Shown here: positions 34,517-43,435 of the stretch, one piece after another | Layout: each line of letters opens with the position of its first letter | How positions within the stretch are numbered: position 1 is the first letter of the stretch | Made by a program: the position numbers and the translations under genes | Notes under the pieces: model-generated | The model's input: the letters and a program-made list of their open reading frames with translations, nothing else | Told to the model about the DNA's origin: nothing | Database searches by the model: none | Origin: Microbacterium soli | GTDB lineage: Bacteria > Actinomycetota > Actinomycetes > Actinomycetales > Microbacteriaceae | Assembly: GCF_039539005.1 (NCBI RefSeq) | Contig: NZ_BAABCP010000001.1 | Coordinates: 1,798,001-1,862,000 of the forward strand | DNA length: 64,000 nt | Reading direction: 5' to 3'

Positions 34517-37500
34517 ATGCCCGGCGAGCAGCTGTACGAGACCGCGCTGGACGAGCTGCTCGCGGAGTTCCGCGCGCTGGCGGACAGCAGGCGGATGGCA
34601 GGCAGCTATCTGGAGCAGCTCGCCCGCCACTACCTGACCGTCGAGCCGCTGTGGGCCGACCAGCTCGGTGCGGTGTGGCTGTGGAAGGACTGGCCGGGGC
34701 GCGAGGGCAGACCCGACACCGGCATCGATCTGGTGGCCGAGGTCCAGGGCGGTGGGCTGCTGGCCGTGCAGGTGAAGTTCTTCGCCGAGAGCCATCGGAT
34801 GCAGAAGGGCGATCTCGACTCGTTCTTCGAGGCGATGGGGAAGGAGCCCTTCACGGAGGGGCTCGTCATCGACACGACGAGCGCACCCTGGTCGACGAAT
34901 GCCGAGGAGGCGCTGAAGAACCGCACCAAGCCCGTGCGCCGCGTCTCGCTCGCCGAGCTCCGGCACAGCTCGATCGACTGGTCGACGTACGAACTGCTGA
35001 AGCCCGAGGTGGCACCGTCCCGGCACGCCCTGAAGACGCTGCGGGCGCACCAGCACGAGGCCGTGAACGCGGTGATGGCGGGTCTGAAGCCAGGCGGGGA
35101 GCACGACCGCGGCAAGCTCATCATGGCCTGCGGCACGGGGAAGACCTTCACGGCGCTCAAACTCGCCGAGCGCTGGACGAACGAGATTGCCGGCGGTGCG
35201 GCGACCGTGCTGTTCATGGTGCCGTCGCTGGCGCTGCTGCAGCAGTCCCTGGACGAGTGGTCCCGCGAACGCGACCCGGAGTTGGGGTTCCGTGCCTTCG
35301 CCGTGGGATCGGATGCCAACATCGGGCGCCGCCGGAACGACGATCTCACGAGCGTGCTCATGGAGGACCTCGGAGCGCCCGCGACGACGAACGGCCGCAG
35401 GCTCGCGGAGCTGCTCGGCGACGTCGAGGAGGAGCACGAAGGGCTCACGGTCGTGTTCTCGACCTACCAGTCCATCGAGGCGGTCTCCGAGGCGCAGCGC
35501 CTGCGCGGCGACACCTTCGACCTCGTCATCTGCGATGAGGCGCATAGGACGACCGGCGTCACTCTGACTGATCAACCCGAGTCGCACTTCGTCAAGGTGC
35601 ACGACAACGACGTGATCCCGGCATCCGCCCGCGTCTACATGACCGCGACGCCGCGCATCTTCGCGCCTGAGGTGAAGAACGCTGCCTCGCAGAAGTCGGC
35701 CGAGCTCGTCTCGATGGACGACGAGGAGCTGTTCGGGCCGGTGCTGTACCGGATCGGCTTCGACCAGGCGGTGCGTAGCGGGCTGCTCACCGACTACAAG
35801 GTCGTCGTGCTGGGCGTCAGCGAGGACGACGTGATCGGCGAGCTTCAGCAGGATCTCTCCGATCACGGGCATGAGCTGAAGATCACCGACATCGCCAAGC
35901 TGGTCGGCTGCTACAACGCTCTGGCCAAGCGCAACGCCGGGACGATCGCGGAGGGCTTCGGCGGCGATGTCCTTCCGATGCGCCGTGCCGTCGCCTTCGC
36001 GGCCGACATCAAGACATCGAAGAGCGTCGCGAACGACTTCGAGGTGCTGGCCAACGGTCACCTGCGCAACCTGCTCAACGACGATCCGACGGATGACCTC
36101 GGTGTTCAGGCCCGCCACGTCGACGGCACGATGAACGCGACGGTGCGCGGGGAGCTGCTCGACTGGCTGAAGGCGACGCCGGAGTCGGATGAGTTCGGCA
36201 AGCCGGTCGCGCGTGTGCTCACCAATGCGCGGTGCCTGAGCGAAGGCGTCGACGTGCCGAGCCTGGATGCGGTGCTGTTCTTCAGCCCGCGCAAGAGCCA
36301 GGTCGATGTCGTGCAGGCCGTCGGGCGCGTGATGCGCCGCTCACCGCACAAGAAGCTCGGCTACATCGTGTTGCCGATCGCGATCCCGGCGGGCATCGCG
36401 CCGGAAGAGGCGCTGAACGACAACGAGCGCTACAAGGTCGTTTGGCAGGTGCTGCAGGCCCTGCGCGCGCACGACGAGCGTCTGGACGCGGCGATCAACC
36501 AGGGCGCGTTCACGGGGAAGCTGCCTGAGCAGGTCGTGATCGAGCGGGTCAGCCTGTCTCCGGCGGCCAAGCGCGAGGGCTCGGCGTTCGATTCCGAGCG
36601 CAGGGGGCCGGAGGAATTCGGATCGGATGACGGGTCCGGCTCCGTGCCTCTCGCTCAGACATTGCCCGGGCTCACCTCGACGGCGGATGCCTGGAAGGAC
36701 TCGGTCTACGCCAAGCTCGTCGCCAAGGTCGGCGACCGCATGTATTGGGACGATTGGGCCGGCGACATCGCCCAGATCGCCCAGCGGTTCATCGCCTTGA
36801 TCACCGCGCACGTCGGCGCCGCGGGGCGAGACCCCGCGCCGTTCGAGGGCTTCCTGAAGGCGCTGCGCGCCACGGTGAACCCCGAAGTCTCCGAGGCCGA
36901 GGCGATCGAGCTGCTCGCCCAGCACCTCATCACCAAGCCGGTCTTCGAGGCGATGTTCCCGGAGGGCTCCTTCACGCAGGACAACCCCGTCTCGACGGCG
37001 ATGGAGCAGGTGCTGTCGACCTTCGACGAGAACACGGCCTTCGCGCGCGAGCGCGAGCCGCTGGATGCGTTCTACACCAAGGTCACCGAGCGCATCCGCG
37101 GGCTGGACACCGTGCACGCCAAGCAGCAGATGCTCGTCACGCTCTACGACAAGTTCTTCACGAAGGCGTTCCCGCTGCTCGCCGACCGCATGGGCATCGT
37201 CTTCACCCCGGTGGAGGTGGTCGACTACATCCTGCGGTCGGCGGATGCCGTGTACCACCAGCACTTCGGCAAGCACCTGGGTGATGAGGGCGTGAACATC
37301 CTCGAGCCGTTCGTCGGGACGGGCACGTTCCTCACCCGGCTCATGCAGACCGGCCTCGTCAAGCCCGAGGACCTCACGCGCAAGTACACGCAGGAGCTGT
37401 TCGCGAACGAGATCGTGCTGCTGAGCTACTACATCGCCGCCGTCAACATCGAGAGCGTGTACCGCGAGCTGTGCGCGGAGCATGGCATCGAGCCGGCGGA

Positions 37501-39469
37501 GGGAGGGTTCCAGGGGATCTCCCTAACGGACACCTTCGCGATCGATGAGCGCGACAGCCAGTTGGCGGGTGGGGTGTTCCCGGGGAACACCGCGCGGCTG
37601 GAGCGGCAGAAGGCGACGAAGGTGGATGTCATCGTGATGAATCCGCCGTATCGGGCGGGGCAGGCCAGCGCGAACGACGGGGCGCAGAACGCCAGGTACC
37701 CGATCACGGATGCCCGGATTGCGGAGACCTATGCCAAGCGGTCGACGGCGACGCTGAAGAACGGACTCTACGACTCGTACTACCGCGCGCTGCGGTGGGC
37801 GACGGACCGCCTGGGCGATCAAGGCGTCATCGCGTTCGTGTCGAATTCGGGGTTTATTGATGGAGCGACGGCGGATGGCGTCCGGTTGACCTGGGCGCAG
37901 GAGTTCAGCGATGTCATCGTGTTCAACCTGCGGGGCAATGCACGTCACATGGGTGAGGTCCGCCGGCGCGAGGCAGGGAATGTCTTCGGGGAGGGGTCGC
38001 AGACGGGTGTCGCCATCACCATGCTGGTGAAGGATGCGAGTCATCAGGGGGGCGCACGTATTCACTACGCCGATATCGGTGACTATCTCAGCCGTGAGGA
38101 GAAACTGGACCGGCTTCGGTCTGACACGTCGGTCATGACGACGGAGTTCGAACCGGTCACACCGAATGGCGCTGGCGATTGGATCAACCAGCGAGATGCA
38201 AGATACGGCACGTGGCAGCCCATAGGCGACAAGGCCACGAAGGGGCGAGCAGGCGAGGCGATTTTCATAGATTTCTCGAACGGCTTGAAGACGAATCGTG
38301 ACGCCTGGGTCTTCAACTTCAGCCAGATTGCACTGCGTGCGAACGTCCGGTCGCATGTTGACAGCCTCAACGCTGAACGGGAGCGGGTGTTCGCACTGAT
38401 CGCGGAGGGGATAGAAGGCCGACCAGATGAACTGCTTGTGCGTGATTCCACTCTTGCGGCGTGGGATGGAATTAATGTGACAGATCTGCGTCGCAACCGC
38501 CCGACGACTCTTGACAGTGCAGGCTATCGGCGGGCCCTCTACCGTCCGTTCATGCGCGAACACGTGTATTTTGATCGAACCCAGAGGCTGAACAACCGTA
38601 CGTATCAGTTGCCGAAGCTCTGGCCGACTGCCGCCCACGCGAACGTGACAATTGCTGTCAGCACGAAGGGCTCAGCGCCCCTTCTCGTGTGGGAAGTGCC
38701 AAGTCTGGATTTGAATGGTCTTACCCAGCTCTTCCCCCGTTACACCTGGGAACCGGCATCCGCTCCTGACGGTGCTTTCAATCTCGACGCACTCGCGGCA
38801 TCCGACTCCGATGTCGTCGTCGACGGGTACCGGCGCGTCGACAACATCACCGACGCGACCCTCGCCGCCTACCGCAGGGTGCACGGCGATGCCGTCACGA
38901 AGGACGACATCTTCTACGGCGTCTACGCGCTGCTGCATCATCCGAGCTATCGTGAGACGTACGCCGCCGATCTGCAGAAGATGCTCCCGCGCATCCCGCA
39001 GGTGGTCGGCTTCCCCGAGTACGCCCGCATCGGCCGACAACTCGCCGACCTGCACGTCGACTACGAGTCGGTGGAGCAGTACCCGCTCACCGAGAACCTC
39101 GCGCTCACCGCGCCGGACGACCCCTACGAGCGCTACCGCATCGACAAGCTGTCCTGGATCTCCCGCAAGGACCACACGGTGATCCGCTACAACGCGCACC
39201 TCGAGATCCTCGGCATCCCCGAGGAGGAGTCGCTCTACAAGGTCGGCGGCCGCAGCCCCCTCGAATGGGTGATCGACCGCTATCGCGTGAAGGTCGACAA
39301 GGCCTCCGGCATCGTCAACGATCCCAATGCCTGGCTGCGCGAGCAGCACAACCCCCGCTACGTCGTCGACCTCATCCGCTCCCTCGTGACCGTGAGCCTC
39401 GAGACTCAGCGGCTGATCGCCGCGCTGCCGGCGTTCGAGGTGATCGAGCCGGGTGAAAGGAACGAGTGA
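34517..39469 (+). CDS. Type ISP restriction-modification enzyme (LlaGI-like)
   Basis: A 1650-residue single-chain restriction-modification enzyme. Domains in order: Mrr-like nuclease (about 1-170; GIDLVAEV and AVQVKF supply the D...QxK motif), SF2 helicase (about 170-640; Walker A MACGTGKTF near 203, CDEAH near 337, QAVGRVMRRS near 600), coupler, N6-adenine methyltransferase (about 860-1200; motif I LEPFVGTGTFL near 928, motif IV VIMNPPYRAG near 1040) and a C-terminal target-recognition domain. Length and order match LlaGI/LlaBIII, in which one strand is methylated and cleavage follows translocation and collision. Start ATG 34517 with GGGAGG 6 nt upstream. No separate S subunit is needed. GC content falls and ATA/AGA codons appear over residues about 1110-1410, suggesting exchange of the recognition domain. 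Confidence 0.93.
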   Translation: MPGEQLYETALDELLAEFRALADSRRMAGSYLEQLARHYLTVEPLWADQLGAVWLWKDWPGREGRPDTGIDLVAEVQGGGLLAVQVKFFAESHRMQKGDLDSFFEAMGKEPFTEGLVIDTTSAPWSTNAEEALKNRTKPVRRVSLAELRHSSIDWSTYELLKPEVAPSRHALKTLRAHQHEAVNAVMAGLKPGGEHDRGKLIMACGTGKTFTALKLAERWTNEIAGGAATVLFMVPSLALLQQSLDEWSRERDPELGFRAFAVGSDANIGRRRNDDLTSVLMEDLGAPATTNGRRLAELLGDVEEEHEGLTVVFSTYQSIEAVSEAQRLRGDTFDLVICDEAHRTTGVTLTDQPESHFVKVHDNDVIPASARVYMTATPRIFAPEVKNAASQKSAELVSMDDEELFGPVLYRIGFDQAVRSGLLTDYKVVVLGVSEDDVIGELQQDLSDHGHELKITDIAKLVGCYNALAKRNAGTIAEGFGGDVLPMRRAVAFAADIKTSKSVANDFEVLANGHLRNLLNDDPTDDLGVQARHVDGTMNATVRGELLDWLKATPESDEFGKPVARVLTNARCLSEGVDVPSLDAVLFFSPRKSQVDVVQAVGRVMRRSPHKKLGYIVLPIAIPAGIAPEEALNDNERYKVVWQVLQALRAHDERLDAAINQGAFTGKLPEQVVIERVSLSPAAKREGSAFDSERRGPEEFGSDDGSGSVPLAQTLPGLTSTADAWKDSVYAKLVAKVGDRMYWDDWAGDIAQIAQRFIALITAHVGAAGRDPAPFEGFLKALRATVNPEVSEAEAIELLAQHLITKPVFEAMFPEGSFTQDNPVSTAMEQVLSTFDENTAFAREREPLDAFYTKVTERIRGLDTVHAKQQMLVTLYDKFFTKAFPLLADRMGIVFTPVEVVDYILRSADAVYHQHFGKHLGDEGVNILEPFVGTGTFLTRLMQTGLVKPEDLTRKYTQELFANEIVLLSYYIAAVNIESVYRELCAEHGIEPAEGGFQGISLTDTFAIDERDSQLAGGVFPGNTARLERQKATKVDVIVMNPPYRAGQASANDGAQNARYPITDARIAETYAKRSTATLKNGLYDSYYRALRWATDRLGDQGVIAFVSNSGFIDGATADGVRLTWAQEFSDVIVFNLRGNARHMGEVRRREAGNVFGEGSQTGVAITMLVKDASHQGGARIHYADIGDYLSREEKLDRLRSDTSVMTTEFEPVTPNGAGDWINQRDARYGTWQPIGDKATKGRAGEAIFIDFSNGLKTNRDAWVFNFSQIALRANVRSHVDSLNAERERVFALIAEGIEGRPDELLVRDSTLAAWDGINVTDLRRNRPTTLDSAGYRRALYRPFMREHVYFDRTQRLNNRTYQLPKLWPTAAHANVTIAVSTKGSAPLLVWEVPSLDLNGLTQLFPRYTWEPASAPDGAFNLDALAASDSDVVVDGYRRVDNITDATLAAYRRVHGDAVTKDDIFYGVYALLHHPSYRETYAADLQKMLPRIPQVVGFPEYARIGRQLADLHVDYESVEQYPLTENLALTAPDDPYERYRIDKLSWISRKDHTVIRYNAHLEILGIPEEESLYKVGGRSPLEWVIDRYRVKVDKASGIVNDPNAWLREQHNPRYVVDLIRSLVTVSLETQRLIAALPAFEVIEPGERNE

Positions 39470-40014
39470 TGAGCGACTCATCCGTCGTCATCCTGGGTGT
39501 TGAGCTGTCAGGATTCGGCGACCTCGCAACCTGGATCGAGGTCCTGTGCACTGCCGTCGCCGGCGGCGCAGCAGTTCTGGTCTTCGTGACTCTTCGGCTC
39601 CGCGAGCGGCGGCAGGCACTTACAGACCTCCATACGTCGCTGACGTCTGGGGAGATCGCGCAGGCACGTAACGCGATCGGTGCTCTTCTCTATTCGGGAA
39701 TCGATGGTGGACGAGCGAACCGACTCGCTTCCATAGAGGCATATTTCACATTGATCTGGGCGGTGCAGCGGGCCCGTAACGTGTTCCGTACGTTTCGCAT
39801 CAGATGGACATCGCTCGGCGCACCACAGCGACAGATCGTGACGCGAATGCACGCTGGGTGGAAGGACGCGAGTCTCGCGCTCACGTGGAACCTCACCGAG
39901 ATCGCCGAGAACATCGTTCGGTTTCATGACCTCTATGGCCGTGAATGGTCCATAGAAGACACGGACGCCTGGGCGGACATCAGCGCGTATATCGATGCGG
40001 ATCGATTCCGCTGA
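39469..40014 (+). CDS. small membrane protein of unknown function linked to the R-M gene
   Basis: 181 residues, not confidently assigned; faintly like DUF4760-type proteins. One membrane segment lies near residues 20-42 (WIEVLCTAVAGGAAVLVFVT), followed by a basic stop-transfer run RLRERRQAL and a helical cytoplasmic domain rich in tryptophan and arginine. The start ATG 39469 overlaps the Type ISP stop as TGATG, so it is translationally coupled to the R-M enzyme. GC content and codon use are lower than the surrounding genome and resemble the R-M recognition region, so it was probably acquired with it. A role in anti-phage defence is inference only. Confidence 0.6.
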   Translation: MSDSSVVILGVELSGFGDLATWIEVLCTAVAGGAAVLVFVTLRLRERRQALTDLHTSLTSGEIAQARNAIGALLYSGIDGGRANRLASIEAYFTLIWAVQRARNVFRTFRIRWTSLGAPQRQIVTRMHAGWKDASLALTWNLTEIAENIVRFHDLYGREWSIEDTDAWADISAYIDADRFR

Positions 40015-40161
40015 CTACGCGGTAATCACGGTTATACATGTCACCTCAGGCGGAGGGAAGACTGCGGGTTTGACCTTCGTCACGCAGCAGCCGTGTCCGA
40101 CCCCTCTGGCAGTATTCGAATGGCGCCTCTGAGGGGAAGTGCCGCCTGAGAAGGGGAGAGT

Positions 40162-41445
40162 ATGGGTTACGCAGTCATCGACCTGGAGACCACGGGCTTC
40201 TCGCCCGCGCGCGGCGATCGCATCCTGGAGGTCGGCGTCGTGCTGCTCGACGATGCCGGCGCGGTCGAGTACGAGTGGACGACGCTCGTCAATCCGCAGC
40301 GCGACGTGGGGGCCACGCACGTGCACGGCATCCGTGCGGGCGACGTCGTCAATGCGCCGCTGTTCTCCGACATCGCCGCCCATCTCGTGAGCATGCTGAG
40401 CGGGCGGACGCTCGTCGCGCACAACCAGGCGTTCGACGTCCGCTTCCTGCGCGCCGAGCTGGAGTCCGGCGGGTACCTGCTGCCGTCGACCTATGCGGCG
40501 CTGTGCACCATGCTCTGGTCCCGCTCGGTGTTCGGCGCGGCCAAGCTCAGCGACGTGTGCGCCGTGCTGTCCATTGAGAACGCCGCCGCCCACGCCGCGC
40601 TCGGCGACGCCCGCGCGACGGCCGCCGTGCTCGCCGCTCTCATCGACGCGGCGGGGCACAGCCCGCGGTGGGAAGCGGATGCCGAAGGAGCCGTCTTCCC
40701 GCTGACGCCGGCCGGGCAGGGGCCCGCGCGGAACGCGCCGCGGGCCGAGGCCTCCGCATCGTCGCCGATGGCGTTCGTCGACACCGCGGGGCTCCCGCTC
40801 TGGGAGCGCGTGAGCATCCCGCTGGACGCCTCAGATCCGGCTGCGGCCGTCTACCTCGACATGCTCACGCGCGTCATGGAGGACGGGCTCATCTCCACCG
40901 TCGAGTACTCGCGACTCGAGGCCATCGCCGAGGTTGCGCATCTCGACGCGCACCGGGTGACCGCGCTGCACGCCGACTACCTCGCCGCAGCCCGGGCAGA
41001 GGCCCTCGCCGACGGCATCGTCAGCGACGCCGAACGTCGTGAGCTGGCGCAGATCGCGACCATCCTCGACCAGCCGATGCCCGCGCTCCCCGCGAACCAG
41101 CCCGCCGCGCAGCCCATCGCCGTCGGCGACGTCGTGCGGCACCGCCGCGATGATGCCGCCTCACCGGCACCCGGCACCGGAGCGCATTTCACCCTCGTGC
41201 CCGGTGCACGCGTCGTATTCACCGGCACGCTGAGCCGTCCGCGTGATGCCTGGGCGCGGGCGATCGCCGACGCGGGCTTCATCACCGGCAGCGTGACCAA
41301 GAACTGTGTGGTGCTCGTCGCCGAAGACCCCGCGAGCCAGTCGGGCAAGGCGAAGACCGCCCGCGCCCACGGTATCCCCATCGTCACCGAGGCCGAGTTC
41401 GTCCCGGCCTTCGAGGCGTACCTGGCACGGAACTCCGCGGGGTGA
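40162..41445 (+). CDS. DEDDh 3'-5' exonuclease with TerB-like and BRCT domains
   Basis: 427 residues. The N-terminal 175 residues are a DnaQ-like exonuclease with all catalytic motifs: Exo I VIDLETTGFSP, Exo II AHNQAFDVRFL and Exo III HAALGDARATAAVL (His and Asp). A middle helical part (YLDMLTRVMEDGLISTVEY, then ARAEALADGIVSDAERREL) looks like a duplicated TerB-type acidic motif. The C-terminal 90 residues are a BRCT domain (GARVVFTGTLSRPRDAWARA and KTARAHGIPIVTEAEFVPAF), similar to that of NAD-dependent ligase. Start ATG 40162 with GGGGAGAG upstream. It probably acts in DNA repair or end processing; it follows the defence unit but has normal GC. Confidence 0.88.
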   Translation: MGYAVIDLETTGFSPARGDRILEVGVVLLDDAGAVEYEWTTLVNPQRDVGATHVHGIRAGDVVNAPLFSDIAAHLVSMLSGRTLVAHNQAFDVRFLRAELESGGYLLPSTYAALCTMLWSRSVFGAAKLSDVCAVLSIENAAAHAALGDARATAAVLAALIDAAGHSPRWEADAEGAVFPLTPAGQGPARNAPRAEASASSPMAFVDTAGLPLWERVSIPLDASDPAAAVYLDMLTRVMEDGLISTVEYSRLEAIAEVAHLDAHRVTALHADYLAAARAEALADGIVSDAERRELAQIATILDQPMPALPANQPAAQPIAVGDVVRHRRDDAASPAPGTGAHFTLVPGARVVFTGTLSRPRDAWARAIADAGFITGSVTKNCVVLVAEDPASQSGKAKTARAHGIPIVTEAEFVPAFEAYLARNSAG

Positions 41446-41508
41446 GATGTCGCGCTCCCGCGTGTACCCGCCAGCGGTCGCCATCCTCCGACCGGCATCC
41501 GGTGCGAG

Positions 41509-41517
41509 TTATCCACA
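41509..41517 (+). promoter_or_regulatory. DnaA-box-like TTATCCACA before the HNH gene
   Basis: TTATCCACA, a classical DnaA-box match, lies 50 bp before the HNH gene start, followed by a CGAA-N6-TTCG dyad (about 41523-41536). Compare the TTGTCCACA at the DUF559 gene. Confidence 0.45.
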
Positions 41518-41567
41518 GATGCTCGAAACGATCTTCGAATGTCGGAGGCCTCGTCCATGATGGAGAC

Positions 41568-43049
41568 ATGGCAGCTTTCACCGACGTCGCGGCGCTGATC
41601 CCCACCCTGCGTGGGCGGCTTCGCGACGGAGCCGACGCGGACCTCGCGCGGGCGTCGATGATGGCGATGACGGATGCCGACGTCGTGCGGATCCTGGAGG
41701 AGACGGCGTCCCTCGCGCACGAGGTCGAGCAGATCCAGGTCATGGCGGCCGGCATCATCGCCCTGCGCTCGAAGCGGGAGCGGGGACACTCCGGGCTCTC
41801 CGCGTCGCGAGGGCACAGGTCGGCCGCAGCACTCGTCCAGAACGTCACAGGATCGACCAAGGCGGATGCCGATCGGCAGGTGCGCGTGGGGGAGGCGCTC
41901 GTGGATGACGGCGCAGCGCCCGCCGATCCGGCGCCCGCGCGTGAGGCGCTGCCGGTCGCCGTTCCGTGGTTCCAGCCCCTCCGCGACGCGCTGCGAGACG
42001 ACCACCTCACCGCAGCGCAGTTCGATGCGATCCGGCGCGGACTCGGCGAACCTGCCGAACAGCCTCATGACCGCGCGGATGCCGGGGGCGGGGCCACCGA
42101 TGAGGAGCAGCGCGTCAGGTGGACCCGGGCCGCCGAGCACCTCGTCTGCGACGCCTCGCATCGCACCGCCGAGGAGCTCTGGCAGCAGGCGCGAACCATC
42201 CGCGACATGCTCGACCCCGAAGGCGCGGAAGCCCGGTTCATGGAGCGGTTCGAGAAGAGGTCGTTCCGCACCTACCGTGCACAGGACGGGCAGAAGCGGG
42301 CGACCATGGTGCTCGACGACGAGGGCGACCTGTTCCTCGAAACCGTGCTGGCGGCGGCGCTGCGGCCACGGCGCGGCGGGCCGCGGTTCGTCGATCCCGA
42401 GGAGAAGGCGCGGGCGGCATCCCTCTCGGAAGACCCGCGCACCAACGATCAGCTCGCGTACGACCTGATCCTCGACATGCTCAGGGCAGGGACCCTCGCC
42501 GATGCCGAGAGCGTGTTCGGCACGCGCCAGGCCGGAGTGCGCCTGGTCCAGACGGTGAACGCCGTCGGCGTCCGATCCGCCGTCGCGCACAGCGAAGACC
42601 ACCTGATCTCGGTCCCGGCTTCGATCGCCGAGCAGCGCGGCTGCGACAGCGGATTCGTGGCCGTGACGGTCGATTCCTGTGGCAACCCGCTCGATGTCGG
42701 CCGGGAGCAGCGGCTCTTCACACCGCGGCAGCGCATTGCGCTGGCGATTCGCGACGGCGGATGCCGCTGGGACGGATGCGACAGACCCGCCTCCTACTGC
42801 GAAGCCCACCACATCGACGAATGGAAACGGGATCGGGGTCGAACAGACATCGACCGTGGGATCCTGCTGTGCCGCTACCACCACATGGCGCTGCACCACG
42901 GCGGATGGCGGATCGCGCGAGAAGGTCGCGGCGATTTCACCCTGCAAGATCCCGCAGGGGACGAGCATGCGATGCGACCGCGCACCGTGCTGAGCTATGC
43001 GTTCGGTGGGATCGACCCGCCGCCGAAAAGAATCCGCTCCGCCGTCTGA
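41568..43049 (+). CDS. 13E12/DUF222-type HNH endonuclease family protein
   Basis: 493 residues. The first 370 form the DUF222 (13E12 repeat) region, with SLAHEVEQIQVMAAGIIALR near residues 45-64 and DLILDMLRAGTLADAESVF. The C-terminus is an HNH domain near residues 400-450: CRWDGCDRPASYCEAHHIDE and GILLCRYHHMALHHGGW supply paired cysteines and the histidine/asparagine-type motif. These proteins are multi-copy in actinobacteria and their role is unproven. Start ATG 41568 has GGAG 5 nt upstream; longer in-frame starts run into the DnaA-like box and are rejected. Two hairpins and a tandem repeat follow the gene. Confidence 0.9.
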   Translation: MAAFTDVAALIPTLRGRLRDGADADLARASMMAMTDADVVRILEETASLAHEVEQIQVMAAGIIALRSKRERGHSGLSASRGHRSAAALVQNVTGSTKADADRQVRVGEALVDDGAAPADPAPAREALPVAVPWFQPLRDALRDDHLTAAQFDAIRRGLGEPAEQPHDRADAGGGATDEEQRVRWTRAAEHLVCDASHRTAEELWQQARTIRDMLDPEGAEARFMERFEKRSFRTYRAQDGQKRATMVLDDEGDLFLETVLAAALRPRRGGPRFVDPEEKARAASLSEDPRTNDQLAYDLILDMLRAGTLADAESVFGTRQAGVRLVQTVNAVGVRSAVAHSEDHLISVPASIAEQRGCDSGFVAVTVDSCGNPLDVGREQRLFTPRQRIALAIRDGGCRWDGCDRPASYCEAHHIDEWKRDRGRTDIDRGILLCRYHHMALHHGGWRIAREGRGDFTLQDPAGDEHAMRPRTVLSYAFGGIDPPPKRIRSAV

Positions 43050-43096
43050 GCGGAGCGAACGCCCGCACGACCGTTCCCCGTGCTGATCACGGGGAA
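43035..43096 (+). terminator. two consecutive hairpins after the HNH gene
   Basis: CGCTCCGC (43035-43042) with GCGGAGCG (43050-43057) forms a stem across the stop codon. TTCCCCGTG (43074-43082) with CACGGGGAA (43088-43096) forms a second perfect stem with a 5-nt loop. Confidence 0.65.
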
Positions 43097-43100
43097 GGAC

Positions 43101-43160
43101 GGTGCGCCTCGCGAGGGGGCGGTGTGCCTCACGAGGGGGCGGTGCGCCTCATGGGGAAGC
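43101..43160. repeat. three 20-bp tandem repeats
   Basis: Units GGTGCGCCTCGCGAGGGGGC (43101-43120), GGTGTGCCTCACGAGGGGGC (43121-43140) and a more diverged GGTGCGCCTCATGGGGAAGC (43141-43160) lie in the convergent gap between the HNH gene and the XRE gene. Minisatellite-like; function not apparent. Confidence 0.85.
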
Positions 43161-43198
43161 ACCGTGTGCCGGGCCGGTCACGTCATGCGCGGGTCGGA

Positions 43199-43435
43199 TC
43201 ACCGCTCTGCGAGTACCAGCAGCTCACCGACCTCGCAGTCCAGTGCTTCGCAGATGGCGCGCAGGGTGGAGTAGCGGATGGCGCGGGCGCGGTCGTTCTT
43301 CAGCACCGACAGGTTCACGATGCTCACGCCCACCCGTGCGCTGAGCTCCGTCAGGGTCATGCCGCGCTCGGTGAGAAGCTCGTCCAGCCGGCAGTGGATG
43401 CCGGTGTCCTCCTCGTCGACGGCCGCCGGAGTCAT
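43199..43435 (-). CDS. small XRE-type HTH regulator (YozG-like)
   Basis: 78-residue DNA-binding protein. The helix-turn-helix is CRLDELLTERGMTLTELSAR then VSIVNLSVLKNDRARAIRYS, followed by TLRAICEALDCEVGELLVL, the standard pattern of the small XRE regulators that accompany DUF2975 membrane proteins (as in Bacillus YoaS/YozG). Start ATG 43435 overlaps the stop of the upstream DUF2975 gene (ATGA), so it is last in a three-gene operon. The four TATCG/CGATA half-sites over the operon promoter are its probable target. Confidence 0.88.
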   Translation of the reverse strand: MTPAAVDEEDTGIHCRLDELLTERGMTLTELSARVGVSIVNLSVLKNDRARAIRYSTLRAICEALDCEVGELLVLAER

